Assembly (NCBI GenBank): GCA_023386645.1
Contig: JAEWJI010000058.1
Location: 1-64,000, forward strand
From: Pseudomonadota bacterium
Lineage (GTDB): Bacteria > Pseudomonadota > Alphaproteobacteria > Caulobacterales > Caulobacteraceae
Length of the DNA: 64,000 bases
Direction: 5' to 3'
Program-made: the position numbers and the translations under genes
Shown: positions 39,215 through 49,964 of the stretch, in pieces
How the letters are laid out: each line of letters starts with the position of its first letter
Numbering within the stretch: position 1 is the first letter of the stretch
Notes under the pieces: generated by a model
Databases searched by the model: none
What the model was told of the DNA's origin: nothing
What the model saw: only the letters and a program-made list of their open reading frames with translations

Positions 39215-39886
39215 ATGCACACCGGACGAGGGCGACGGGTTCTGAAGACCGCCGCGGCCCTGGCCGCCGTCATGGCCTGCGGCTGCGCTTCGGCCGCCAC
39301 GATCGAGGCTGAGATCGACGACGCCGCCCTGCCGCCCGAAGCCCGCGCCATCGACCAGGTCCGCACCGCCGCCGAACTGGCCGGCTGGGGCCGGGCGCGA
39401 CGGGACGCCGGCGCCCTGATCATGGCGGCCCGGCTGTTGGCCGAGACGCCGCTGCGCCAGTCCGGCGACGAGCCCGCCTTCCTGACCGCCTCGGCGCTGC
39501 TCGACGAAGCCCAGGCCCTGGTCGGCGACAACCCTAACGCTTTGGACGCCATCCAGCGGTTGCGCGACGGCGGCGTGCGGGGGGTTGAGACCTCGCCTTT
39601 CGGGCGCGGCCCCCTCTTCCTGGTCCGCCAGATCGGCGCGCGCGATACCTACGCCTTCGATGTCGAGGCCCGGGGCGGAGAGGTGCTGCGGGTCGCGGCC
39701 ATCGGCGACGGCGACACCGACGTCGACCTCGCTGTGCGCGACGCTGGCGGGGCGCTTCTGTGCCGCGACGGGTTCGGCGACCACTATCCGGTCTGCACCG
39801 TGGCTCCGCGCTCGTCCGGCAAGATGCGGATCGACATCATCAATCGCGGCGACGTCTGGACCCGCGTTCAGATCCTGAGCAACTGA
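39215..39886 (+). CDS. Exported protein with C-terminal PPC-like domain, partner of the CHAT gene
   Basis: This is a 223-residue protein. The N-terminus (VLKTAAALAAVMACGCASA) is a signal peptide; lipid attachment at Cys22 or Cys24 is possible but the lipobox is not canonical. The middle is helical. The last ~90 residues (RDTYAFDVEARGGEVLRVAAIGDGDTDVDLAVRDAGGALLCRDG, then YPVCTVAPRSSGKMRIDIINRG) have the strand pattern of bacterial pre-peptidase C-terminal (PPC) domains. GGGGAG precedes the ATG. Its TGA overlaps the next ATG by 1 nt (TGATG), coupling it to the CHAT protein. Confidence 0.8.
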   Translation: MHTGRGRRVLKTAAALAAVMACGCASAATIEAEIDDAALPPEARAIDQVRTAAELAGWGRARRDAGALIMAARLLAETPLRQSGDEPAFLTASALLDEAQALVGDNPNALDAIQRLRDGGVRGVETSPFGRGPLFLVRQIGARDTYAFDVEARGGEVLRVAAIGDGDTDVDLAVRDAGGALLCRDGFGDHYPVCTVAPRSSGKMRIDIINRGDVWTRVQILSN

Positions 39887-41574
39887 TGCGCTTGCCGGCC
39901 CTTTTCGCCGCCCTGGCCCTGCTTGCCCCGCCGGCCCTGGCCCAGGATACGCCCGAGAGCCTGAGGGCCGAGGCCTATGAGGCGGCCCAGTGGGCCATGG
40001 CGTCCGACGCCGCCGACGCCCTGGCCAAGGTCTCCGCCCGCTTCGCCCAGGGCGACAACGCCCTCGGCCAGCTGGCCGAGACGCGAGAACGGCTGATCGC
40101 CGAGCGCGATGCGCTGGAGCGCAGGCTCGAGCAGCTCTACGCCGAGGGTCAACCGGCCGCCGAACGCCGCGCCGAGGCCCGCACGCGCTACGAGCAGGTC
40201 CTGGCCGAGCTGACCGCCGCCGACGCCGCCATCCAGACCAGCTTCCCGGCCTATGCCGACCTGACCAGCCCCCGCGCCCTGTCGGTCCAGGAGACCCAGG
40301 CCCTGCTGAAGCCGGACGAGGCCCTGCTTCTGGTCTTGGTCAATCCCGAGGCCGCCTATGTCTGGGGCGTGTCCAGCGACCGGATCGCCTGGGCCCGCGC
40401 CGCCGATCTGGGCGAGGAGGGGATGACGGCGGCCGTCGCGGCCCTGCGCCAGAGCCTGACCACCACCGCTTCGCGCGGCGACCCCAGCTTCGATCCTGCT
40501 CTGTTCGCCGGCCGGACCGCCGCCGCCTTCGACCGGGCGACCGCCCACCGGCTCTACAAGCAGCTGGTCGAACCGGTGGAGGCGGTGTTCGAGGGCAAGA
40601 CCACCCTGATCACCGTGACGACGGGGGCCCTCACCACCCTGCCGCTGGCGGTCCTGTCGACCGCCCCGCCGCAGGGCTCGGACTCGGCGCCCGAGGCCCT
40701 GGCCGCCACCCCCTGGCTGATCGACCGCTACGCGCTCGCCACCCTGCCTTCGGTCTCGAGCCTGAAGGCGCTACGGTGCCACCTGACGACGCGCCCGGTC
40801 GGCGGCTGTCCGAACGGCACCCAGGGCGTCGAGGAGCCGATGCGTCTGCGAAGCGGCGGCGTTCAGCTGGCGGCCTTCGGCGCCCCCGTCCTGGCCGGTG
40901 CGCCGCAGGACGCGACCCGGGGCGCCCCGCTGGCGGATTCCATTCTCGGCGAGGGCCGGCTGGCGGACGTCGAACGCCTGCGCGCCCTGCCCTATCTGCC
41001 GGGCTCCAAGGCGGAGCTCGACACCCTGAAGGCCCGCTTCACACGAGCGGTGGTGCGAACCGGCCCGGAGGCCACCGAGACCGCGCTCAAGGGTCCGGAT
41101 GCCCCGAGCCTGGCCCAGGCCCGGTTCGTGGTCTTCTCCACCCACGGCCTTATGGCGGGCGCCACGGCTGGCGAACCCGGCCTGGTCCTGACCCCGCCGT
41201 CCGAAGCCACGGATCTCGACGACGGCTATCTCAGCGCCTCGGAGGCCGCCCAGATGCGGCTCCAGGCCGATTTCGTGGTGCTGTCAGCCTGCAACACCGC
41301 CGCCTCGGACGGCCGTCCCGGCGGCGAGGGTCTGTCGGGTCTGGCCCGGGCCTTCTTCTACGCCGGGGCCAAGTCGCTGCTGGTCTCGCATTGGGAGGTC
41401 TCGGACGCGGCGACCTCCCAGCTGATCCTCGACACCTTCGGGGCGCTGGACGGCGACGACCCGGCCGACCGCGCCCGCGCGCTCCAGACCGCCATGCGGG
41501 CCGTCCGCGCCGAGCGCCGCTGGAACCACCCCGCCTTCTGGGCCGCCTTCACCCTGGTGGGCGAGCCGCGCTGA
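39886..41574 (+). CDS. Exported CHAT-domain (caspase-like) protein
   Basis: This is a 562-residue protein. The signal peptide is MRLPALFAALALLAPPALAQ. A helical, Ala/Glu/Arg-rich segment (residues ~30-130, coiled-coil-like) precedes a C-terminal CHAT domain. The catalytic dyad is visible as His420 in VFSTHGL and Cys469 in LSACNTA; GEGLSGLARAFFYAGAKSLLVSHWEVSDAAT is the following family signature, and NHPAFWAAFTLVGEP the end. CHAT proteins are clan CD peptidases related to caspases and separases. The export signal implies a periplasmic or secreted peptidase. The start overlaps the preceding gene. Confidence 0.9.
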   Translation: MRLPALFAALALLAPPALAQDTPESLRAEAYEAAQWAMASDAADALAKVSARFAQGDNALGQLAETRERLIAERDALERRLEQLYAEGQPAAERRAEARTRYEQVLAELTAADAAIQTSFPAYADLTSPRALSVQETQALLKPDEALLLVLVNPEAAYVWGVSSDRIAWARAADLGEEGMTAAVAALRQSLTTTASRGDPSFDPALFAGRTAAAFDRATAHRLYKQLVEPVEAVFEGKTTLITVTTGALTTLPLAVLSTAPPQGSDSAPEALAATPWLIDRYALATLPSVSSLKALRCHLTTRPVGGCPNGTQGVEEPMRLRSGGVQLAAFGAPVLAGAPQDATRGAPLADSILGEGRLADVERLRALPYLPGSKAELDTLKARFTRAVVRTGPEATETALKGPDAPSLAQARFVVFSTHGLMAGATAGEPGLVLTPPSEATDLDDGYLSASEAAQMRLQADFVVLSACNTAASDGRPGGEGLSGLARAFFYAGAKSLLVSHWEVSDAATSQLILDTFGALDGDDPADRARALQTAMRAVRAERRWNHPAFWAAFTLVGEPR

Positions 41575-41579
41575 TCTTC

Positions 41580-41604
41580 TCCGCCCCCGCAACGCGGGGG
41601 AGGA
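41580..41604. repeat. Gene-end palindrome (GC-rich relative of the CCTCCCC family)
   Basis: TCCGCCCCCGC (41580-41590) faces GCGGGGGAGGA (41594-41604) with one mismatch and an AAC loop, lying between the convergent CHAT and phosphotransferase genes. A terminator role is likely. The relation to the CCTCCCCATC family is by the outer TCC/GGA bases and position only. Confidence 0.55.
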
Positions 41605-41613
41605 TAGCTGGGG

Positions 41614-42689
41614 TCAGGCCCCCGCCTTCCGCGCGAACGCCCAGGCCGCGTCGGCTAGTGGCTGGACCTGGTCCGCCATGGTCTTCGCATGGGCGCTGGC
41701 GGCGGTGCCATCCCTGATCCGGCCGGCGATGCCCTGGCAGATGGCCGCCAGCCGGAACAGGTTGTAGGCCATCAACCAGTCGAGGTTCCCCGGCCGCTCG
41801 CCCCCGGCGCGGGCTGCATAGCGATCCACCGTCTCCTCGATCGAGGGGATGCCCAGGGTCTCCAGATCGGCGCCGGCCAGGCCGTTGCGCAGACTCGCCG
41901 GGATGGCCCAGGCGATCAGCAGATAGGACAGGTCCGCCATCGGATCGCCCAGGGTCGACAGCTCCCAGTCCAGCACCGCCAGGACTTCCGGCCGCTTGGG
42001 GTGCAGGATCATGTTGTCCAGCCGCCAGTCGCCATGGACCACCCGCGCCGGCCGCGGCGCCGGCAGATCCTGGGGAAAGAAGGCGATCAGCCGGTCCATG
42101 GCCGGGACCGGCTCGGTCTCCGAGGCCCGGTACTGCTTGGTCCAGCGCCCCACCTGGCGCTCGAAATAGTTGCCCGGAGCCCCGTAGTCGCCAAGGCCGA
42201 TCGCCTCCGGATCGAACCGGTGAAGATCGGCGAGCGCATCGGTTTGGGCGGCATAGATGGCGCGGCGCTGGTCAGGCGTCATCCCTGGCAGCTTCAGGTC
42301 CCACAGCACCCGGCCGTCGACCCGGGCCATGACGTAGAACATCGAGCCGATGACGCCGTCGTCGGTGCACACGGCGTAGGGGCGGGCGACCGGATAGCCC
42401 TGGGCGTGCAGGGCCGAGATGACCCGGAACTCCCGGTCCACCGCATGGGCCGACGGCAGCAGCACGCCCGGCGGCTTGCGCCTCAGCACATAGGCGGCCC
42501 TGGGCGTGGTCAGCTCATAGGTCGGGTTCGACTGGCCGCCCTTGAACTGGCGCACGGTCAGGGGGCCGGCGTAGCCCTCGACATGCGCCGTCATCCAGGC
42601 GTCCAGCGCCGCCTCGTCCAGACGATAGCGAGGATCGACCTCGCGCACTCCGGAAAAGGCGGCCTGGGGGTCTTCGACGGATGGTGCGC

Positions 42690-42693
<4 letters not shown>
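41614..42693 (-). CDS. Phosphotransferase (APH/ACAD10-like) family protein
   Basis: This is a 359-residue aminoglycoside-phosphotransferase-fold kinase of the type linked to fatty-acid and acyl-CoA metabolism (ACAD10/FadE36-like). It shows VRQFKGGQSNPTYEL (nucleotide loop), YVLRRKPPG (Lys), the catalytic loop VVHGDWRLDNM and VLDWELSTLGDPMADL. The substrate is unknown and antibiotic resistance is not implied. The ATG at 42693 overlaps the glpK stop (ATGA), so it is probably translated from the glpK message. Confidence 0.9.
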
Positions 42694-44177
<1,484 letters not shown>

Positions 44178-44237
44178 GGAAGCCTCCAGCGACTGATCGG
44201 GCATGGTGGCGGGGTCGCCCCCGCCCGTCCAGCCGCC

Positions 44238-45131
44238 TCAGCCCATCTTCATCAGGCGGCGGCATAGCTCGTCTAGCTGCTCGAGCGAGCCGTAGCGCAG
44301 GGTCAATTCGCCCCAGCCGTCCTTGTCGCGGAGCTCGACCTTGATGCCCAGGGCATCGGCCAGGTCCTGCTCAAGCGCCTGTACGTCGGCGGAGCTCTCG
44401 AAGGTGGCCCGCTTCGGCTTGTTGACCTTGGCTGCGCCGTTCGACTGGCGCGCCAGGATCTCGGTCTGGCGGACGTTCAGCCCCTTGGCGATCACCTGCT
44501 CGGCCAGACCTTCGGGGTCGCGCGCGGTGATCAGGGCCCGGGCGTGCCCCGCCGACAGCCGGCCTTCCATCACATGATCCAGCACCTGGATCGGCAGCTG
44601 GAGCAGGCGAAGGGTGTTGGCCACGTGGCTGCGGCTCTTGCCCACCACGCCGGCGACGGCGTCCTGGGTCCGTCCGAACCGCTCCATCAAGACCGAATAG
44701 GCGTTGGCCTCCTCGACCGGGTTCAGATCCGCCCGCTGGACGTTCTCGATGATGCCGACCTCGAGCACCTCGCCGTCGTCCATCTCGCGGACGATGATCG
44801 GCACCTCGGTCAGGCGGGCGGCCTGGGCGGCGCGCCAGCGGCGCTCGCCGGCGATGATCTGGAACTGGGCTTCGGCTCCGGGCGCCGGGCGCACCAGGAT
44901 GGGCTGGAGCACCCCCTTCTCCTGGATCGACCGGCTGAGGTCGATCATCTCCTCGTTGCTGAAGACCTTGCGCGGCTGGTCCGGATTGCGGACCAGGCTT
45001 TCGACTGGAACGTAACGGACACCGGCCGGAGCGACCTCGTCGCCCGCGACCGGAGCGGCCTCGGCGACCTGTTCTCCCAGCAGGGCCGACAGCCCGCGCC
45101 CCAGCCCTCTTTGTCGTTCGCTCACGGTCAT
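44238..45131 (-). CDS. parB: Chromosome partitioning protein ParB
   Basis: ParB is the CTP-dependent clamp that loads at parS and spreads. The 297 residues contain the N-terminal GLGRGLSALL (ParA-stimulating), VESLVRNPDQPRKVF, the CTP-binding arginine motif GERRWRAAQ, the ENVQRADLNPVEEA block, the helix-turn-helix (GRTQDAVAGVVGKSRSHVANTLRLLQLP) and a C-terminal dimerisation helix. It is 8 bp after parA, and its four predicted sites lie within 5.3 kb upstream. Confidence 0.98.
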   Translation of the reverse strand: MTVSERQRGLGRGLSALLGEQVAEAAPVAGDEVAPAGVRYVPVESLVRNPDQPRKVFSNEEMIDLSRSIQEKGVLQPILVRPAPGAEAQFQIIAGERRWRAAQAARLTEVPIIVREMDDGEVLEVGIIENVQRADLNPVEEANAYSVLMERFGRTQDAVAGVVGKSRSHVANTLRLLQLPIQVLDHVMEGRLSAGHARALITARDPEGLAEQVIAKGLNVRQTEILARQSNGAAKVNKPKRATFESSADVQALEQDLADALGIKVELRDKDGWGELTLRYGSLEQLDELCRRLMKMG

Positions 45132-45139
45132 TCCTCGGT

Positions 45140-45958
45140 TCAGGCGGCCAGACGGGCGCGGCGATCGCGCTCGCGGGCCACCACCTCGCGGGCGAGCCGC
45201 AGATAGGCCTGGCTGCCGGCGCATTTCAGGTCGTAGATCAGGGCCGGCTTGCCGAAGGACGGCGCCTCCGACACCCGCACGTTGCGAGGGATCACCGCCT
45301 CATAGACCTTGTCGCCGAAATGGGCGCGCACGTCGGCCGCGACCTGGCCCGACAGGGCGTTGCGGCGATCGAACATGGTCAGGACCAGCCCCTGGATCTC
45401 CAGTTTCGGGTTCAGGCTCTGGCGGACCATCTCCACCGTCTTCATCAGCTGGGTCAGGCCCTCCAGCGCGAAGAACTCGCATTGCAGCGGGACTAGGACG
45501 GCGTCGGCCGCCGCCATGGCGTTCAGCGTCAACAGGTTGAGTGACGGCGGGCAGTCGATTAGGACGTAATCGTAGGGCGGCTGCCCCCCCGCCCCTTGCT
45601 GGGCCAGGGCGTCGCGCAGGCGGTAGGACCGGCGGTCCTGCTGGCTCAGCTCGATCTCGACCCCCGACATGTCGACGTCAGCGGGGATGATGGCCAGGCC
45701 CGGCACCGCAGTTTGGACCGCCGCGTCGTCCACCGAACGACCATCCACAACCACGTCGTAGATCGTCACCCGCCGTGTTTCACGTGAAACACCCAGGCCG
45801 GTAGAGGCGTTGCCCTGCGGGTCCATGTCGACGATGAGGACCCGCTCGCCGATGGCGGCCAAGGCGGTGCCGAGGTTGATCGCGGTCGTGGTCTTCCCGA
45901 CCCCGCCCTTCTGGTTGGAGACGGCCAGCACTCGCGTTCGGGGGGACTTAGCGTGCAC
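45140..45958 (-). CDS. parA: Chromosome partitioning ATPase ParA
   Basis: ParA is the Walker-type ATPase that moves ParB-parS across the cell. The 272 residues (GTG start at 45958, with GGAG 8 nt upstream) show the deviant Walker A KGGVGKTTTAINLG, IVDMDPQGNASTGLG and DYVLIDCPPSLN. One parS palindrome (45776-45791) lies inside the gene and encodes its VSRET segment. The start overlaps the rsmG stop by 11 nt, so parA and parB are likely co-transcribed with rsmG. Confidence 0.97.
   Translation of the reverse strand: MHAKSPRTRVLAVSNQKGGVGKTTTAINLGTALAAIGERVLIVDMDPQGNASTGLGVSRETRRVTIYDVVVDGRSVDDAAVQTAVPGLAIIPADVDMSGVEIELSQQDRRSYRLRDALAQQGAGGQPPYDYVLIDCPPSLNLLTLNAMAAADAVLVPLQCEFFALEGLTQLMKTVEMVRQSLNPKLEIQGLVLTMFDRRNALSGQVAADVRAHFGDKVYEAVIPRNVRVSEAPSFGKPALIYDLKCAGSQAYLRLAREVVARERDRRARLAA
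45776..45791. other. parS centromere site 1 (inside parA)
   Basis: TGTTTCACGTGAAACA is a perfect 16-bp palindrome identical to the bacterial parS consensus. It lies within parA codons for VSRET. It is the nearest site to parB. Confidence 0.95.
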
Positions 45959-46562
45959 GGCGAAGGCTCCGGATCGACAGGATGCGGCCGCGCGGATCAC
46001 TCTGCGAAACGCTCAGCTCATGTTCGAAATGCCAGAGGCGCCGGGCCTCCCGCAACTCGCCGTCGACCTTCTCCCCCTTCAGAAACAGCCCTTGTGCACC
46101 GCGCATGAAGTAGGGCTGTGCATAACCCAGGAGGCGGTCGAGGGGCGCCAGGGCGCGAGCGGTGACGATGTCGGCTTCGATGTCCTGCTCCTCGGCCCGT
46201 CCGTTGACCACTGTGGCGGGCAGGTCCAGCTCTTCCACCAGCCCCTCCAGGAACCGGCAGCGCTTGCCCAGACTGTCGACCAGCCAGACATGGGCGTCGG
46301 GACGGTCCTTCAGAAGGATCGCCAGAACCACCCCCGGCATGCCGGCCCCGGCCCCGAGATCGGCCCAGACGTTCGCCCCCGGCGCATGGGCCAACAGCTG
46401 CGCCGAATCCCAGGCGTGACGGTTCCAGAAGTCCGGCAGGCTGTCCGGCCCGACGAGGTTCATCACCGCGTTGCCCTCGATGAGACAAGCGCGGAAGGTC
46501 TCCAGGTCAGCCATCTGCGCGGGGGTGGCGCGGGTGAGGGTCTGAAATTCGTTGGGCGTCAT
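45948..46562 (-). CDS. rsmG: 16S rRNA (guanine(527)-N7)-methyltransferase
   Basis: RsmG (GidB) methylates G527 of 16S rRNA. The 204 residues show the SAM motif VWADLGAGAGMPGVVLA, VDSLGKRCRFLEGL and VNGRAEEQDIEADIVTARALAPLDRLL. The ATG at 46562 has a GGAGGAGAA ribosome-binding site that is itself part of an intergenic palindrome (46567-46589). It belongs to the standard mnmG-rsmG-parA-parB order. Confidence 0.96.
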   Translation of the reverse strand: MTPNEFQTLTRATPAQMADLETFRACLIEGNAVMNLVGPDSLPDFWNRHAWDSAQLLAHAPGANVWADLGAGAGMPGVVLAILLKDRPDAHVWLVDSLGKRCRFLEGLVEELDLPATVVNGRAEEQDIEADIVTARALAPLDRLLGYAQPYFMRGAQGLFLKGEKVDGELREARRLWHFEHELSVSQSDPRGRILSIRSLRRAR

Positions 46563-46706
46563 TTCTCCTCCCCATCTCTGATGGGGAGGGGGACCGCCCG
46601 CAGGGGGGTGGAGGGGCCCTCGAGGCCACGATGGAAGAAGCCCCTCCGTCTCGCCGGCTTCGCCGCCGATCCACCTCCCCATCCGCTGCGCGAACAGGGA
46701 GGAGAC
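46563..46706. repeat. Composite intergenic repeat between rsmG and mnmG
   Basis: The whole 144-bp gap is repeat-like. A CCTCCCCATC-TCT-GATGGGGAGG palindrome (46567-46589) is followed by GGGGGACCGC...GGTGGAGGGG. An inner inverted repeat (GGAGGGGC at 46610-46617, GCCCCTCC at 46640-46647) comes next, then a second, degraded palindrome (CCTCCCCATC near 46674, GGGAGGAG at 46697). The GGGGACCGC/GGTGGAGGGG unit is shared with the element at 49965. The left end carries the rsmG ribosome-binding site. Confidence 0.75.
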
Positions 46707-46716
46707 GCATCGGCCC

Positions 46717-48567
46717 TCACGCCGCGACCTTGCGGACGTGGGCCAGGAGGGCGGTCAACGCACCGGGCGTCACCCCCTCGATGCGTGCGGCCTGGCCCAG
46801 GGTGGCGGGGCGAACGCGGGACAGCTTCTCGCGGGCTTCGGACGACAGTCCCCCGATCGCGGCGTAGTCGAGGTTGGCCGGCAGGCTCAACGCCTCGTCG
46901 CGCCGAAGGGCCTCGGCCTCCTGGGCCTGACGATCGATATAGCCGGCGTAGGAGGCCTCGATCTGGATCTGCTCCCGGATCGTCGAGGTCCACTCCGCGA
47001 TCTCGGGGCGAGCCGACAGGAACTGGTCCAGGGTAACGCCCGGATAGGCGAGCAGGTCGCGCATCGACCGCCGTTGGCCGTCGTTGTTCACTGCGATGCC
47101 CAGCGCTTGAGCCTCCTTGGGCGCGAAGGTCGTGGTCCGCGCAATGGTTGACGCGGCGTCGAGCGCCGTCTGTTTCACGTGAAACGACTCGGCGCGCGTG
47201 GGGCCAACCACGCCAGCCTCGACGCCCAGACCCGTCAACCGTTGATCCGCATTGTCCGCCCGCAGCATCAGCCGGTATTCAGCCCGGCTGGTGAACATCC
47301 GGTAGGGCTCGGTCACACCCCGGGTGACCAGATCGTCGATCATCACACCGATATAGGCCTGGTCGCGGCCAAGGATGACGGGGTCCCGTCCCGCCGCCGC
47401 CCGTGCGGCGTTCAGCCCGGCCAGGAGACCTTGGGCCCCGGCCTCCTCGTATCCCGTTGTGCCATTGATCTGGCCGGCCAGATACAGGCCCGGCCGGGCC
47501 TTGACCTCGAGCGCCGGCGTCAGCTCGCGGGGGTCCACGTAGTCATACTCGATGGCGTAGCCGAACCGGAACACCTCGACCGCCTCCAGTCCCGGGATGG
47601 TGCGCAGGAAGGCCAGCTGGGTCGCGTCGGACACCGAGGTCGAGATGCCGTTCGGATAAACGGTCGGGTCGTCCAGCCCCTCGGGCTCCAGGAAGATCTG
47701 GTGCGAGGTCTTGTCGGCGAAGCGGACGACCTTGTCCTCGATCGAGGGGCAGTAGCGGGGGCCACGCCCAGACAGGCGGCCGCCGTAGACGGCGCTCTCA
47801 CCCAGGTTTTTGGCGATGATCCGGTGGGTCTCCTCGGTCGTGTGGGTGACGCCGCAGGCGATCTGAGGGACCTGGATCCGGTCGGTCAGGAAGCTGAAAG
47901 GCACGGGCCGTTCGTCGGCCGCCTGCATCTCCAGCCGCTCCCAGGCGATGGTGCGGCCGTCGAGGCGCGCGGGAGTGCCGGTCTTGAGCCGGCCCATCTG
48001 GAGCCCCGCCCCATACAGGTCGGCGGCCATACCGGTGGACGGCGCCTCGCCATGACGGCCGGCCGGAATGCGCTGATCCCCCTTATGGATCACCCCGTTC
48101 AGGAAGGTGCCCGTGGTCAGGACGACCGCCGCCGCTCGAAGCTCGGCGCCGTCATCGGCCACCACCCCGACCACGCGATCGCCGTCGAGGATCAGCCGCT
48201 CGGCCGTTCCCGCGCGCAGGATGAGGTTCGGATAGTCGGCTAGCTCGGCCTGCATCGCCTCGCGATACAGTCGGCGGTCGATCTGGCTGCGGGGGCCCTG
48301 AACCGCCGCTCCTTTGGAGCGGTTCAACAGCCGGAACTGGATGCCCGAACGATCCGCCAGCCGGCCCATCAGCCCGTCGAGCGCATCGATCTCCCGGACC
48401 AGATGCCCCTTGCCCAGGCCGCCGATGGCCGGGTTGCAGCTCATCTCGCCGATGGTTTCGAGCTTCTGGGTCAGCAGCAGGGTGCGCGCGCCAAACCGCG
48501 CCGAGGCGGCCGCGGCTTCACAGCCGGCGTGGCCGCCGCCGATGACGATGACGTCGAAGGAACTCAT
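46717..48567 (-). CDS. mnmG: tRNA uridine-5-carboxymethylaminomethyl modification enzyme MnmG
   Basis: MnmG (GidA) works with MnmE on the wobble uridine of several tRNAs. The 616 residues start at 48567 with [23 protein letters not shown] (FAD fold). [33 protein letters not shown] and [23 protein letters not shown] follow, then the C-terminal helices for MnmE binding. A parS site (47171-47186) lies in the codons for SFHVKQ. Its partner mnmE is next upstream on the same strand. Confidence 0.98.
   Translation of the reverse strand: MSSFDVIVIGGGHAGCEAAAASARFGARTLLLTQKLETIGEMSCNPAIGGLGKGHLVREIDALDGLMGRLADRSGIQFRLLNRSKGAAVQGPRSQIDRRLYREAMQAELADYPNLILRAGTAERLILDGDRVVGVVADDGAELRAAAVVLTTGTFLNGVIHKGDQRIPAGRHGEAPSTGMAADLYGAGLQMGRLKTGTPARLDGRTIAWERLEMQAADERPVPFSFLTDRIQVPQIACGVTHTTEETHRIIAKNLGESAVYGGRLSGRGPRYCPSIEDKVVRFADKTSHQIFLEPEGLDDPTVYPNGISTSVSDATQLAFLRTIPGLEAVEVFRFGYAIEYDYVDPRELTPALEVKARPGLYLAGQINGTTGYEEAGAQGLLAGLNAARAAAGRDPVILGRDQAYIGVMIDDLVTRGVTEPYRMFTSRAEYRLMLRADNADQRLTGLGVEAGVVGPTRAESFHVKQTALDAASTIARTTTFAPKEAQALGIAVNNDGQRRSMRDLLAYPGVTLDQFLSARPEIAEWTSTIREQIQIEASYAGYIDRQAQEAEALRRDEALSLPANLDYAAIGGLSSEAREKLSRVRPATLGQAARIEGVTPGALTALLAHVRKVAA
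47171..47186. other. parS site 2 (inside mnmG)
   Basis: TGTTTCACGTGAAACG matches parS at 15 of 16 positions; the last base breaks the symmetry. It lies in mnmG codons for SFHVKQ, 1395 bp from site 1. Confidence 0.9.
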
Positions 48568-48618
48568 GAGCCGCCACATAGGCGAACCGGGGCGAAATCG
48601 CCACCTCGGCCGCAGCTA

Positions 48619-48634
48619 TGTTTCACGTGAAACA
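48619..48634. other. parS site 3 (mnmG-mnmE gap)
   Basis: This is a perfect TGTTTCACGTGAAACA in the 83-bp gap between mnmG and mnmE, 1448 bp from site 2. Being intergenic, it also overlaps the upstream region of mnmG. Confidence 0.95.
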
Positions 48635-48650
48635 GCGCCTGGCGCGAAGA

Positions 48651-49958
48651 TTACTTCCCGATGCAGAAGGTCGAGAAGACCTCACCCAATATGTCCTCGA
48701 CCCCGATGGCGCCGGTCACCCGGGCCACGGCGTCTGCCGCTCGCCGGAGGTCGTCCCCAGCCAGTTCGGGCGCGCCGTCCAGCGTGCGGCGGGCGTCGCG
48801 GACGGCGCCGAGGGCTTCGGTGAGGCGCAAGCGGTGCCGCTCGCGGGTCACAGACGGGAAGTCCGCCCCCGCCAGGTCGCGGGCCAGCCGGCCAGCGAGC
48901 CAGTCATGCAGGGCGCCCATCCCCTCCCCCGTCTCGACGCTGACCACGACGGCCTCACGGTCGGGCGGCGGGGCGGTCCGATCCAGGTCGGCCTTGGTCA
49001 AGACCAGGAGGTCGTCTGTTCGAACGAAGGGCGCGACGTGCTCGGTCGGGTCGCCGGGGGCGCGGACCCAGAGCCGCAGATCGGCCCCCTCGGCGCGCGC
49101 TCGGGCCCGTCGCACGCCTTCGGTTTCGACCGGATCGTCGCTGTCCCGAAGGCCAGCGGTGTCGGACAGGACCACGGCATAGCCGCCGATCACCAGCTGG
49201 GCGTCCAGCACGTCGCGCGTCGTGCCGGGGACGGGGGTGACGATCGCCGCCTCGCGGGCGACCAGCGCATTGAACAGCGACGACTTGCCGGCGTTAGTCT
49301 CGCCGATGAGGACGATCCGGTAGCCGTCCCGCACCCGCTCGCCCCGGCGGCCGTCGGCGAGCGCGGCTTCCAGGTCCGCGATCAGCCCGTCCAAGACCGG
49401 GCCCGCCGAGCGCGCCAGGTTGTCGGGCACCTCCTCGTCCGGGAAGTCGATCTCGGCCTCGACCAGCGACAGGGCCTTGAGCAGGTCGCGGCGGAAGCCG
49501 GCGTAGGTCTCGCTGAGCCGACCATCGAGCTGGCCGAGCGCCTGGGCGGCCTGGGCCTGGGTCTCCGCGTCGATCAGGTCAGCGACGGCCTCGGCCTGGG
49601 CCAGGTCCATGCGGCCATTCTGGAAGGCGCGACGGGTGAACTCGCCCGGGTCGGCCGGACGCAGGCCGAGCGCGATCAGGGCCTCACTGGTCGCCTCGAC
49701 GATCGCCCGACCGCCATGCAGGTGCAGTTCGGCGCAGTCCTCTCCGGTGTAGGAGTTCGGCCCGGGGAACCACAGGACCAGGGCCTGGTCCAGGCACGCC
49801 CCGGCGTGGATCAGGGTCCGGAGGCTGGCCATCCGGGGCCGGAGCCGGTCGGCGCCCAGCGACGACAGGGCGTCGAACACCCCAGGGCCGCTGAGCCGGA
49901 AGATGGCGATCGCCCCCCGGCCCGGAGGCGTGGCGAGCGCGAAGATGGTGTCGGTCAC
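48651..49958 (-). CDS. mnmE: tRNA modification GTPase MnmE
   Basis: MnmE (TrmE) is the GTPase partner of MnmG. The 435 residues (GTG start) show the N-terminal TIFALATPPGRGAIAIFRLSGP, the folate-binding region, and the inserted G domain with GETNAGKSSLFNAL, DTAGLRDSDD and TKAD. The C-terminus is the catalytic CIGK. All essential motifs are present. A long inverted repeat lies immediately upstream. Confidence 0.97.
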   Translation of the reverse strand: MTDTIFALATPPGRGAIAIFRLSGPGVFDALSSLGADRLRPRMASLRTLIHAGACLDQALVLWFPGPNSYTGEDCAELHLHGGRAIVEATSEALIALGLRPADPGEFTRRAFQNGRMDLAQAEAVADLIDAETQAQAAQALGQLDGRLSETYAGFRRDLLKALSLVEAEIDFPDEEVPDNLARSAGPVLDGLIADLEAALADGRRGERVRDGYRIVLIGETNAGKSSLFNALVAREAAIVTPVPGTTRDVLDAQLVIGGYAVVLSDTAGLRDSDDPVETEGVRRARARAEGADLRLWVRAPGDPTEHVAPFVRTDDLLVLTKADLDRTAPPPDREAVVVSVETGEGMGALHDWLAGRLARDLAGADFPSVTRERHRLRLTEALGAVRDARRTLDGAPELAGDDLRRAADAVARVTGAIGVEDILGEVFSTFCIGK

Positions 49959-49964
49959 GAAATC

